From contig CAJJAP010000004.1 of assembly GCA_905182185.1 (NCBI GenBank), forward strand, positions 136,178-200,177: DNA of 64,000 nucleotides, written 5' to 3'. Shown one piece after another: positions 9,188 to 16,892 of the stretch. The stretch comes from an uncultured Candidatus Poseidoniales archaeon (GTDB lineage Archaea > Thermoplasmatota > Poseidoniia > Poseidoniales > Poseidoniaceae). Position 1 is the first letter of the stretch. Every line of letters starts with the position of its first letter. Below the pieces are notes generated by a model. It was not told where the DNA came from and searched no databases. It was given only the letters and a program-made list of their open reading frames with translations. The translations under genes and the position numbers were made by a program.

Positions 9188-11368
9188 TCAACCATTTGAA
9201 TCGCCGTCGCCTACTAATTCAGCATCGACTACTGCCGCTAAATCATCATCAGCTTCTAAAACTTCATCAATTCCATTATCTGAATAAGTCAAAGCAAGGC
9301 TATGTGGAGCTTCAGTGCGTGAGATGAATATTAATCCAATCAGACATATCACTAACAACGAACTTGCCGAAGCAATATACTGTCCTACTGTCCATGACAT
9401 TGAGGAACTAGATGAGGAACTTGTTCCTTCAACTTGAGTTAAGATTGGTAAAGATTGCATTCCTTCCGAATTAAGCGCACGTATTTCTATGGTTTGATTT
9501 CCTTTAGCAATATTTGTTGGGTCTAATGCAATTGTCCAAGAGATTCTTTGCAAAGCAGTAACATTATCTTCCATCTGGAATGAAGCACTGTTCCAACCAC
9601 CATCATTTATTCTATATTCAACAGAACTTACTGAACCCATCTGGCCCCAAGTTTCCCCAGTTAATTCCAGTAATCCAGTTGACTCATTGACACTGGAATT
9701 GCTTAGATGAACTTGAGTATAAACATCCAGTGCCCCATTCAATCCACTTTGGTTGATGTATTGGGAAAGTTTTACTGCTTCGTATGCATCCGCCATACCC
9801 CAGCCAAAATCACGATTCCAGAACGGGTCAACATCAGGTTGAGTCGCTTCACCACGACGTTCTGCTGTGAATTTGAGAATTTCTTTTACTTCTGCAGGGG
9901 AAAGGTCTGGGTTGGCTTCGAGCATCAAGGCAATGATTCCTGAGACTGATGGCGTAGCATAAGATGTTCCTGAACCACGACCAGTATAGCCGTTATCAGC
10001 CGCATCGCCACCCAATAGATTGTTACATAATCCAGAAGTCACACATCCTTCAGCTTGAATGATATTTGAGCCAGGTGCTGAAAGTTCAGGTTTGAGTTCG
10101 TTCAAAGGATTGCCATCGCCATTATCTCGACGTGGTCCTCTTGAAGAATAACCTGCAACCGTATCATCTTCTCTGTTAATGGTGTTTAGATCATCTGTAG
10201 CGCCGATTGTAATCGATAGGTCAGATGAGCCCATTCCCGAAAGTCCATCGTTATCAGGGCCATCGTTTCCAGCAGCAACACTGACAACAATTCCAGCCTC
10301 CATAGCCACATTGAGAATTTGGCTGTGCATATCGTTACCATCGGAACCACCGCCTTCATGCGAGGTTATACCCCAAGAAAGAGAAAGAATATCAATACCG
10401 TAATTAGTTCCGTCAGCACCTTGCCAAGCCGTATCTTTATTGTCGATAATCCATTGAATCCCGTTCATTGCAGATTCATAGAATTCTTGTTCGAGAACAT
10501 AATTTTCAAACGGTCCTGCACCTGCATCAGTGCCGATGCGAACATCGACCAGTGCAGCATCGGGCGCTGCTCCATAGAATTCTGTTTGTTCTCCATTAGA
10601 ATCAATTCCAGTAGAAGCGGCCATGCCCATGCATGCTGTTCCGTGTTGATTTCCGTCATCCGGGTCATAAGTTCCATCTGTTCGGCGTAAGATGTCACCA
10701 TAGCAAGTAGGGTCAGTGGTGAGATAGCAAACTGCATCGTAACCAGCAACGAATTTGTCACTAAGTCCTGGGTGCTCATTGTCGACACCAGTGTCTACCA
10801 TGGCGATATTGATCCCAGCACCAGAAACGCCAAGGTCCCAAGCACCGATTGGATAAAAGCTGGAATTGCTAGCCTTTACAGAAGGTGTTTGAATATCTCC
10901 ATAGAAAATTACTTTGCCATATTGTTCAACCATGACAACGCCATCAAGTGCAGCAAGAGTCGGGGCAAGAGAAGTATTGACTTGCCCCAAAAGAACACCA
11001 TCAACTGCTTCAATTACATCGACGACAGTCAATCCAAGTTCTTCTAAAGCATTCAAATGAATTGCTGTGACATCTGTTTCATAGACCAAAGCAATACCTG
11101 TAACACCTATCATTGATTCAAGAGAATCGTGAATTTCATTACGGTCTTGGTCAAGAACGGTTCGCTCCCACCATGAAGTTTCATTATCAATCCATTGTGG
11201 AGAGATTTGCTGTGGAATTTGCAAGGTTGAAGATTTGGGCATCCACTGAATTTGTTGTTCATCTACTGCGACCCAATCGGATAGATTGGAATCCTGCTGA
11301 TTTGTCAATGAACCGGTTAATGGACCCATTAATAATGAAAATAAGAAAATTGCAATCGCTCTTTGCAT
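9188..11368 (-). CDS. Secreted subtilisin-like serine protease (S8) with C-terminal membrane anchor
   Basis: 726 residues. A signal peptide (AIAIFLFSLLMGPLTGSL) and an inhibitor-like propeptide precede the S8 domain. The catalytic triad is visible: Asp in IAMVDTGVDNEHPG, His in NQHGTACMGMAAS and Ser in GRGSGTSYATPSVSG. A beta-sandwich C-terminal part follows, then a Ser-rich stretch and one membrane helix near 670-690 with an acidic cytoplasmic tail. The protease is probably displayed on the cell surface and degrades external protein, in line with the protein-eating habit inferred for this group. Confidence 0.95.
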   Translation of the reverse strand: MQRAIAIFLFSLLMGPLTGSLTNQQDSNLSDWVAVDEQQIQWMPKSSTLQIPQQISPQWIDNETSWWERTVLDQDRNEIHDSLESMIGVTGIALVYETDVTAIHLNALEELGLTVVDVIEAVDGVLLGQVNTSLAPTLAALDGVVMVEQYGKVIFYGDIQTPSVKASNSSFYPIGAWDLGVSGAGINIAMVDTGVDNEHPGLSDKFVAGYDAVCYLTTDPTCYGDILRRTDGTYDPDDGNQHGTACMGMAASTGIDSNGEQTEFYGAAPDAALVDVRIGTDAGAGPFENYVLEQEFYESAMNGIQWIIDNKDTAWQGADGTNYGIDILSLSWGITSHEGGGSDGNDMHSQILNVAMEAGIVVSVAAGNDGPDNDGLSGMGSSDLSITIGATDDLNTINREDDTVAGYSSRGPRRDNGDGNPLNELKPELSAPGSNIIQAEGCVTSGLCNNLLGGDAADNGYTGRGSGTSYATPSVSGIIALMLEANPDLSPAEVKEILKFTAERRGEATQPDVDPFWNRDFGWGMADAYEAVKLSQYINQSGLNGALDVYTQVHLSNSSVNESTGLLELTGETWGQMGSVSSVEYRINDGGWNSASFQMEDNVTALQRISWTIALDPTNIAKGNQTIEIRALNSEGMQSLPILTQVEGTSSSSSSSMSWTVGQYIASASSLLVICLIGLIFISRTEAPHSLALTYSDNGIDEVLEADDDLAAVVDAELVGDGDSNG

Positions 11369-11491
11369 GATAACCCCTTAGCCCAAAGGGCTATCACCAC
11401 ACACATCAATATATTGCACATAATGTTTCTATTTGATGGCCTAATTATCCAATAAAATAAAAAGCAGAACCTCCACAGCGTATTGATTACA

Positions 11492-12385
11492 ATGGATGCA
11501 CTGACCTACTTCAATAGCCTCAAATCACAAGGATTCGATGATGGTGCGGCATTAACCCACACCAATCAACACTATCCGGAGTTCAAATTGAATCCCGTTG
11601 CTAATGTAGAGGAGCCAATAAACTACGATAATTGGCTACATCAGAATTTTCAACAAATTGCTGCTGAATGTTATCCTGATGATGAAGGTGCAATCTTCAC
11701 TATTGCCAGTATAACAAATAATGGAGAGTTTATCGAAGTTATTGCTCATTCAAACCCTCCTATCGGATATGACCCTGTTCGCTATGATTTTTCAGTTTCT
11801 AACGGAGTACCAGCACTTAAACACACCTTTACACAGAGACCAGATGGTACATGGAGCCATTTCTTTAGCACTGGAAATTCAGTTCCACAACCGACTCCAG
11901 TGACAGTAACTCCAACAACCCAAACTAATGCAGTTCATCAAGCCCCTCAGCAGTCCCAAAACCCACAACCTCAACAAATGATGAGTGGGCAGTATCAACA
12001 GCAGCAATATGTACCTCAGCAACAACAACAACAACAACCGATGAGTGGGCAGAATCAGCAGCAGCAATATGTACCTCAACAACAACAACCGATGATGCAA
12101 GGACAACCAATGCAAGCATATGGCCAACAGGGAATGATGCAGCAAGTTACTAAAGGTTCAAGATCAAAAATAGTAACTTTCCTTCTAGCGTTTTTCTTGG
12201 GTTATTTAGGAGTTCATAATTTCTATCTTGGCAAAACAGGACTTGGGATTGCACAACTTCTTCTCACCGTCCTTACATTTGGAATTGGCATTTTAATTAC
12301 AGTTCCTTGGTCTTTTATTGAAGGAATATTGGCATTGGCGTCATCTAATTTTAGAGATGGCGATGGATTGCCACTTTCTGATTGA
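11492..12385 (+). CDS. TM2-domain membrane protein with Gln-rich linker
   Basis: About 297 residues from the ATG at 11492; a TTG three codons earlier is a less likely start. The N-terminal 120 residues are soluble and unrecognised. A Gln/Pro/Met-rich linker (about 135-215) contains a near-repeat of QQQYVPQQQQ. The C-terminus is a TM2 domain: two helices around FLGYLGVHNFYLGKTGLG, a typical motif of this family. TM2 proteins occur in bacteria, archaea and animals and their function is mostly unknown. First plus-strand gene after the minus-strand block. Confidence 0.8.
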   Translation: MDALTYFNSLKSQGFDDGAALTHTNQHYPEFKLNPVANVEEPINYDNWLHQNFQQIAAECYPDDEGAIFTIASITNNGEFIEVIAHSNPPIGYDPVRYDFSVSNGVPALKHTFTQRPDGTWSHFFSTGNSVPQPTPVTVTPTTQTNAVHQAPQQSQNPQPQQMMSGQYQQQQYVPQQQQQQQPMSGQNQQQQYVPQQQQPMMQGQPMQAYGQQGMMQQVTKGSRSKIVTFLLAFFLGYLGVHNFYLGKTGLGIAQLLLTVLTFGIGILITVPWSFIEGILALASSNFRDGDGLPLSD

Positions 12386-12808
12386 GCAATAGTTTAATCA
12401 CTATAAATTAGTAAATCGATATAGAAATCAGAGTAATTGTGGTAACAGTTTTTTAATCCGCAAGGGATTGATTTTTTACTTTAGCAATAAAATAGATATG
12501 CTGAAATTATTAAAAAAATATGGTTGGATCGGTATAGTTTGAACCAACCTCTTGAACCACCAAAAAGGCGCTATCGAATAGTGTGAATCGGGTAAAAAAG
12601 GCTCTATGCAGAACCGATGTTAAGTTGGTGGGAGCAGTGAGATTTGAAGTTGATTTTTGTTTACAAAACGAAACCGAGATTGGACTGAACATCAACAATC
12701 AAAACGACCGTTCAATCGAAGCCTGAGCATTTGAAACAGATAAAAGCAAAACAAATGCGAAATGAAAATCACTCGCTCACACCATGATGAAATCAACATC
12801 TATCAAAA
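12386..12808. other. Gene-free stretch with a tRNA-Trp 3'-end copy
   Basis: No convincing coding frame. It holds an imperfect copy of the tRNA-Trp 3' end (12626-12648) and the stem-loop partner of the tRNA-Trp CCA end (12776-12785), annotated separately. The rest is AT-rich. Confidence 0.5.
12626..12648 (-). repeat. Copy of the tRNA-Trp 3' end
   Basis: These 23 bases match 12809-12831, the T-arm, acceptor strand and CCA of tRNA-Trp on the minus strand, with two mismatches. No upstream tRNA body is present, so this is a fragment 160 bases downstream of the real gene. It looks like an attachment-site remnant or a duplicated processing site. Confidence 0.7.
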
Positions 12809-12817
12809 TGGTGGGAG
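12776..12817 (-). other. Stem-loop formed by the tRNA-Trp 3' end and downstream sequence
   Basis: The tRNA-Trp end CTCCCACCAT (minus strand, 12808-12817) faces ATGGTGTGAG (12776-12785) across a 22-base loop, pairing at 9 of 10 positions. The 5' arm is the acceptor strand plus CCA of the tRNA, so this fold would compete with the mature tRNA. Equivalent structures follow tRNA-Ala and tRNA-Ser. Confidence 0.6.
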
Positions 12818-12997
12818 CAGAGGGATTTGAACCCCCCCCAGCGGATTTCTTCTGAAACCACCTCTCTAGATGAGGCTACGGTTTGCAGGATTGCAACAGG
12901 TCGGCGCTCCAGTTGGTCATCAACTGTCAGCAAACCCACTCGTCGTCATTCCTGTGCAACTGGAGCCCGCGATACTACCAAGCTATACTATACTCCC
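12809..12997 (-). tRNA. tRNA-Trp (CCA anticodon) with a 113-nt intron
   Basis: Acceptor GGGAGTA pairs with TGCTCCC; discriminator A and an encoded CCA end the gene. The D stem is GTAT/GTAT-like, the anticodon stem GCGGG/TCCGC, and the T arm GGGGG-TTCAAAT-CCCTC. The anticodon CCA lies at 12961-12963. The 5' exon is 12960-12997, the 3' exon 12809-12846, and the intron 12847-12959 sits after position 37, the standard archaeal site. The intron carries a C/D-box guide RNA. Confidence 0.95.
12847..12959 (-). ncRNA. C/D-box guide RNA in the tRNA-Trp intron (targets C34 and U39)
   Basis: Boxes in minus-strand order: C ATGACGA (12943-12949), D' CTGA (12927-12930), C' TGATGA (12917-12922) and D CCGA (12901-12904). 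Box C is preceded by CAGG and box D followed by CCTG, giving the terminal stem of a kink-turn. The guide before box D, CTGGAGC, is complementary to the anticodon loop, and its fifth base upstream of D faces C34. The guide before D' pairs with the precursor around U39, with a G-U at the target. Euryarchaeal tRNA-Trp introns are known to guide 2'-O-methylation at these two positions. Confidence 0.9.
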
Positions 12998-13014
12998 ATA
13001 GATTGTACACCACA

Positions 13015-13122
13015 TCAAGCCTTGGCTTGTCTGCGAGCGCGCTTACGGCGTCGTAGCTTCTTGCGTCGCCACTTCCACCGTTGGTTTCCGGTTTTTTTCC
13101 AAGCACGTGAACCTCGCTTCAT
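13015..13122 (-). CDS. rpl41e: Ribosomal protein eL41
   Basis: A 35-residue protein starting MKRGSRAWKKTGNQ and ending KRARRQAKA, with a core WKWRRKKLRRRKRARR. It is almost entirely Arg/Lys/Trp, as in eL41, the tiny single-helix protein of the large ribosomal subunit (25 residues in eukaryotes). The extra ten residues are at the N-terminus. It sits on the minus strand between tRNA-Arg and tRNA-Trp, which it may be co-transcribed with. Confidence 0.85.
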   Translation of the reverse strand: MKRGSRAWKKTGNQRWKWRRKKLRRRKRARRQAKA

Positions 13123-13246
13123 AGTGAACAAGTCGCCGACTGACCATCCCTATATGAGTGCATCGGGTTATGCCGCCCTTAATCCACTACAACTCTTTCA
13201 GAAAATTAGCCTAATGCAAGACAGCATCAGCACCTTTTATTGGAAG

Positions 13247-13320
13247 CGGGCGTATCAGGATTCGAACCCGAGTTTTCGGCTTAGAAGGCCAAAGTGATAT
13301 CCAAGCTACACTATACGCCC
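13247..13320 (-). tRNA. tRNA-Arg (TCT)
   Basis: Acceptor GGGCGTA/TACGCCC, anticodon stem TTGGC/GCCGA with loop CTTCTAA giving anticodon TCT, and T arm CTCGG-GTTCGAAT-CCTGA-like. Discriminator is G; CCA is not encoded (the next bases are CTTCC). Unlike the CCA-encoding tRNA genes of this window, it is not followed by a stem-loop made from its own 3' end. Confidence 0.93.
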
Positions 13321-13438
13321 TTATCCACAGGCGGTAGCCAACTATTGATGAATGTTGCACATGAACAAATAGCAATTACGTGTAATTGTGATACAATAAA
13401 GTTGCTCAAAATCGTTCCAAAAGAAGATTTTAAGCAAA

Positions 13439-13993
13439 TCACAAAGGTTTTGCACACTTGAGGCAGCGTTTTGGCTTTCTTACTGTTTTACGGTCCCAAA
13501 CAAAGCCACAATTTTTGCAGTTCCAATGCGAGATTTTGGATTGTCCAAGCAACCCATCTCTCATTTTCCGCAATAGAGTTGATTCACTCATTTTCGGAGC
13601 AGGTGCAAGCATAGTAGTCAAAGAATCATGCTTCTTTGAATGGAGCGTTAATCCACTAGCATGTAGCAACTCATGAACAAATGTATGCTCATACAATAGA
13701 ATATCCTCAAGAAGTGCTGGGTGGAGTCCGATGGTGACCTGTCCTGGGTCAAGTCGCAACCTGCGACGGCGAAGTAATTCATTAGCACCTTCTTCAAAGC
13801 GAGTCATTCCTAAACGGTCATCGTCAACCTCTAGCCATACTAGTTCGAATCGATCTGCGATCCAAGGAGTGAACACTGCTTCTAATTCTCCAGATAATGA
13901 TTTGATTACTTTCTCAACAATATCATTAGGAACGTGAGGTGGTTTATCTGGAGTCTTGACATCACCCAAAATACCACCTGGATGTTTGCCCAT
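13439..13993 (-). CDS. SprT-like zinc metallopeptidase
   Basis: About 184 residues from the ATG at 13993; an in-frame TTG at 14005 would add four. The zinc-site helix is TFVHELLHASGLTLHSKKH, i.e. HExxH followed by a further His. A C-terminal zinc ribbon has CKNC and CLKC. This matches SprT/Spartan-like proteins, whose eukaryotic member degrades DNA-protein crosslinks; the archaeal role is not established. It is on the same strand as, and just downstream of, the phosphatase gene. Confidence 0.8.
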   Translation of the reverse strand: MGKHPGGILGDVKTPDKPPHVPNDIVEKVIKSLSGELEAVFTPWIADRFELVWLEVDDDRLGMTRFEEGANELLRRRRLRLDPGQVTIGLHPALLEDILLYEHTFVHELLHASGLTLHSKKHDSLTTMLAPAPKMSESTLLRKMRDGLLGQSKISHWNCKNCGFVWDRKTVRKPKRCLKCAKPL

Positions 13994-14028
13994 ATCCCAA
14001 GCCAATCGTATCTACATCATCAATTCAT

Positions 14029-14862
14029 TTACGGTGTTTTTGCTAGATGTCTTTCTCGGTCATCCCAAACTTCAACTCTTGGCATCTGTTTGATCTCCAT
14101 TGTTTGTAGATTGATTGCACTCAGCCATGCTGGCAATTGTTGTTTATGGAAAAGACAGGTGTCTATCCCAATAGACGCTGCTCGACCATCTTCCAACCTA
14201 ACATCTGAATACCAAATCTGACCATAAGAATCATCTGAACCAGCAAATAAAAGCATAGTAGGGGTATGGCCAAATACAACACATCTCTGCTCATCTATTG
14301 CTGTTGTTGAATTATGAAAAGGAGTACGAATCCACAAATGCTCAGCCTCACCTTGTTCATCTAAGTCGGTTCGTGGATCGTATCCTGCATGAACTAATCT
14401 CCACTTGTCAAGAATAACATGTGCAGGTAAACTATTCATCCATTTTTTATCAGCAATTATTTCTTGCTCTAATGCCGCACTATCTTCTTCTCCATTATGA
14501 TTAGTAAATGCCCTTATGTATGAAGCAGCAGTTTCTATACCACCGTTTCTGAGCCATAAATTTGCTTCAAGTTTGTGAGATATACCTTTTGGAATAAAAC
14601 CCTCGACCATCATTTGTTCATGATTTCCTTTGGTCGAATAGATTCTTGAATCGGCTTGAACTATTTTTACGACACTGTAACTGTCAGGCCCTCTATCTAT
14701 CAAGTCACCTAAAACAACAACTCTATCGTTTTCTGATAATTGCAAGATGTCAACTAAATTTTCAAAGGTTACTGAAAATCCATGGATATCACCAATTACC
14801 CAAACTGATGCGCCATCATCCAAACTTCTTTGCAAATCCTTTTCCATTTCTTTATTTCTCAT
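14029..14862 (-). CDS. PPP-family Ser/Thr protein phosphatase (calcineurin-like)
   Basis: 277 residues of metallophosphoesterase fold. The dinuclear metal motifs are in order: GDIHG (near 22), GDLIDRGPDS (near 50), GNHEQ (near 79), then His residues in VHAGYDP and VVFGHTP. This pattern is that of the PPP group, including phage lambda phosphatase and bacterial PrpA/PrpB, which remove phosphate from Ser/Thr in proteins; related enzymes cleave diadenosine tetraphosphate. Substrate is unknown. A 23-base gap separates it from the SprT-like gene downstream. Confidence 0.88.
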   Translation of the reverse strand: MRNKEMEKDLQRSLDDGASVWVIGDIHGFSVTFENLVDILQLSENDRVVVLGDLIDRGPDSYSVVKIVQADSRIYSTKGNHEQMMVEGFIPKGISHKLEANLWLRNGGIETAASYIRAFTNHNGEEDSAALEQEIIADKKWMNSLPAHVILDKWRLVHAGYDPRTDLDEQGEAEHLWIRTPFHNSTTAIDEQRCVVFGHTPTMLLFAGSDDSYGQIWYSDVRLEDGRAASIGIDTCLFHKQQLPAWLSAINLQTMEIKQMPRVEVWDDRERHLAKTP

Positions 14863-15009
14863 ACTAACTCTATATCATGCATTCAACACATAATAAAGAA
14901 AAAGCGGATTAGACCGTTAATTCAGTGTTTTTAGTCCAAAAATCATATTGAGCAATTGAAAATCCTTATGATGCTCCCGCAGGTGGACGGTTTGCTTGAA
15001 GCAACCTAT

Positions 15010-15085
15010 GGGCGTGTAGATCAGTTGGAAGATCGCTACCTTGGCATGGTAGAGGCCGCGAGTTCAAATCTCGTCTCGTCCACCA
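15010..15085 (+). tRNA. tRNA-Ala (GGC), CCA encoded
   Basis: Acceptor GGGCGTG pairs with CTCGTCC, including G3-U70, the alanine identity pair, and one T-T mismatch at 6-67. D arm GATC/GATC, anticodon stem CTACC/GGTAG with loop TTGGCAT (anticodon GGC), T arm GCGAG-TTCAAAT-CTCGT. Discriminator A82 and CCA at 15083-15085. The leader at 14982-14989 (GGTGGACG) is an exact complement of the 3' end CGTCCACC. Confidence 0.93.
15059..15083 (+). repeat. tRNA-Ala 3'-end repeat, copy 1 (att-like)
   Basis: 25 bases spanning the T arm and acceptor strand of tRNA-Ala. They recur without mismatch at 16434-16458, after the ATP-grasp gene. The last 16 bases with CCA (15070-15085) recur once more at 16545-16560. 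Confidence 0.85.
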
Positions 15086-15130
15086 ATTAACTCAGTAATT
15101 AAAAGCAATTGGTGGTCGTAATGTCCACCA
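15080..15130 (+). other. Two stem-loops built on the tRNA-Ala CCA end
   Basis: CCACCAATT (15080-15088, the tRNA 3' end) pairs perfectly with AATTGGTGG (15107-15115) across an 18-base loop. The same TGGTGG then pairs with CCACCA at 15125-15130 across 9 bases. The tRNA tail is thus followed by an inverted copy and then a direct copy of itself. Confidence 0.7.
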
Positions 15131-15154
15131 TTTGGTCATGTTTGATATTGTCTT

Positions 15155-15181
15155 GGACGTGACTGGATTCGTGTTTCCTTC
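15155..15181 (+). repeat. 27-bp flanking repeat, copy 1
   Basis: 27 bases beginning GGACGTGACTGG recur at 16483-16509 with two differences. The copies lie on either side of the ATP-grasp gene, each just after a tRNA-Ala 3' end. Confidence 0.8.
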
Positions 15182-15206
15182 TACATAAAAAAGTTCGAGC
15201 CGACAG

Positions 15207-16325
15207 TCACTTACCGTTCCACTCGAATTCATAAGTTGTTGCAGAAATCAAAGAAATTCTACGTCTGAGAGCAACCATTGTAAATCCTAGCAGTAGAATC
15301 AATTGTAAAATGCCAGGTCGCGGATCAAAAGCATTCCATTCAACCGATTTAGATCGCTTGGTTGCTTTTCTCCAATTCTTGAAATGACTTTTTTTGAAGA
15401 GGTTAGATACTAGGTTAATCCACATTGGTAAAACCAATCTTCGACTGGTGCCAGTACATTGGATATCATCCCCTTTCAAAATAGCATTATCGATCTTGTC
15501 TTCAGTTGAATATAGATGTAAGGCGCTAGTTGCTCTGGGATTACATTCTATTGGCCGTACAATTCCATCCTCGCCAAGTATTACGTCGAATGAAAGAAAT
15601 CCGGTGTAGTTACAATTCGATGCGACTTTTTCGACTATTCCACCTAAGTCGCCTTTACCGGTTTTCTCAAAGAAAACTGAACTTTTAGAAACGGTAAAAT
15701 CGCTAGAGTACGCCACGCATGACAAAACTTTGCCATCCTTGCAAATTCCTTGCAAACAGTATTGTTTTCCATCCAGCCTTTTTTGAAGAATCCAAGGATT
15801 TGTTTCGCTTACATCGATTTTCAATTTGTTTGGATTAGGTTTGATGATAACATTTTCACCAAACCTCGAATACACCGGTTTTAGAATGTAATCTGGAGTT
15901 AGTTTTGATTTGATTTGTGAAATATGTTCTACTAAAATCGTTTCTGGAACATTGATACCTATGCTTTTTGCAAATTGAATGAACTCAAATTTATTGTGTA
16001 ATCTATCCACAGTCTTAATATTCGAACAGAAGTGATCACAATCTAAAGACCCATGATTCAATGCATGATGGAAGGTTTCTTCATATACTGGAATTACACA
16101 ATCAATGGCTTCTGTTTTCACAACTTGTTGTAACCACTGCGAAAATTGCCGACTCTCGAAACGAGGCGATGGATGACGCAAGCACTTGTTTGGCCAGGAT
16201 CTCCACCTACCCAAGTGAAATCTTTTAGTATCTGCCAAAATTACAGAGTGTCCTGATTCATGCAACAATCTACCTAGATGTATGGCTGCAGGGCTTCTCG
16301 CACATGTCACAAGTACCTTTGCCAT
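15207..16325 (-). CDS. ATP-grasp enzyme (carbamoyl-phosphate-synthase-like fold)
   Basis: 372 residues. A Rossmann-like start (MAKVLVTCARSPAAIHLGRLL) precedes an ATP-grasp core: YILKPVYSRFGENVIIKP for nucleotide contact, LDGKQYCLQGICKDGKVL, and the metal-binding segment FDVILGEDGIVRPIECNPRATSALHL. Such enzymes activate a carboxylate as acyl-phosphate and join it to an amine or thiol; the substrate is unknown. A hydrophobic patch near 345-360 may touch the membrane. The gene is the only cargo between two copies of the tRNA-Ala 3' end, so it may have arrived by integration there, though no integrase is present. Confidence 0.8.
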   Translation of the reverse strand: MAKVLVTCARSPAAIHLGRLLHESGHSVILADTKRFHLGRWRSWPNKCLRHPSPRFESRQFSQWLQQVVKTEAIDCVIPVYEETFHHALNHGSLDCDHFCSNIKTVDRLHNKFEFIQFAKSIGINVPETILVEHISQIKSKLTPDYILKPVYSRFGENVIIKPNPNKLKIDVSETNPWILQKRLDGKQYCLQGICKDGKVLSCVAYSSDFTVSKSSVFFEKTGKGDLGGIVEKVASNCNYTGFLSFDVILGEDGIVRPIECNPRATSALHLYSTEDKIDNAILKGDDIQCTGTSRRLVLPMWINLVSNLFKKSHFKNWRKATKRSKSVEWNAFDPRPGILQLILLLGFTMVALRRRISLISATTYEFEWNGK

Positions 16326-16433
16326 GAACTAACCACCTTGTTATATTGAATAAAGTATGGCTGCTGTTGAAGCATATAGAATGGGGAGAACAGATAATTA
16401 GTCTTTGTACGCTTCTTTCCGCGATGTGGTTCC

Positions 16434-16458
16434 CGAGTTCAAATCTCGTCTCGTCCAC
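16434..16458 (+). repeat. tRNA-Ala 3'-end repeat, copy 2 (att-like)
   Basis: Identical over 25 bases to 15059-15083. The bases upstream do not form a tRNA, so this is a 3' fragment only. Its last seven bases CGTCCAC pair with GTGGACG at 16481-16487 across a 22-base loop, repeating the architecture seen after the intact tRNA. Confidence 0.85.
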
Positions 16459-16482
16459 TTTAATTATTCATAATGTTCTCGT

Positions 16483-16509
16483 GGACGCGACTGGCTTCGT
16501 GTTTCCTTC
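16483..16509 (+). repeat. 27-bp flanking repeat, copy 2
   Basis: Matches 15155-15181 at 25 of 27 positions. Confidence 0.8.
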
Positions 16510-16544
16510 GATGAATAATTATTTCGTTCAGTCCAACACTCACC

Positions 16545-16590
16545 CTCGTCTCGTCCACCATTTAGTTCATCCTAATTCTGCAAATGGTGG
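16545..16590 (+). repeat. Third tRNA-Ala end with its own stem-loop
   Basis: 16545-16560 repeats the last 16 bases of tRNA-Ala including CCA. CCACCATTT (16555-16563) pairs perfectly with AAATGGTGG (16582-16590) across an 18-base loop, the same stem and loop length as after the intact tRNA-Ala but with different loop sequence. Confidence 0.75.
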
Positions 16591-16892
16591 CCGTAGACAA
16601 CAAAAAAATTAATTGATATCCAACCTTTGTTGCCGTAATGTCCACCATTCAATCCATTATCAATTCGCGAATGATTGAGGTGTACAACAAACTGATTAAT
16701 CAGATTCCAACTAAGTTTTTGCACAAATGTCCACTTTTAATGATTAATAATGTTCTCCTGTAAGGAATTATCATCCTCAACAGCGAGTTATTTGGCCATT
16801 TATTACAAGCGAGTTAATAGCAGGTGGTTTGGGCCATGCAAATGTAAGTCCCTTGTACCTACCATTCAAAGTGATTTTTTTCAGGTGTTTTT

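Larger units (their letters stand above)
16459..16892. other. Gene-free repeat zone before the helicase gene
   Basis: Contains the second 27-bp repeat, a third tRNA-Ala end and two hairpins, annotated separately. A degenerate relative of the stretch at 16453-16480 recurs at 16729-16757. A TGCCGTAATGTCCACCATT-like stretch near 16633 repeats the one at 15115-15132. No coding frame is convincing. Confidence 0.55.

Noticed and set aside
12510-12698. 62-codon minus-strand frame
   Set aside because: Overlaps the tRNA-Trp end copy and shows no protein-like composition.
12827-13297. 156-codon plus-strand frame
   Set aside because: It runs across tRNA-Trp, eL41 and part of tRNA-Arg on the other strand, so it is not a gene.
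14982-15009. Second tRNA or small RNA directly before tRNA-Ala
   Set aside because: GGTGGACG complements the tRNA-Ala 3' end and a small hairpin follows, but there is no tRNA arm structure; noted only as a leader.
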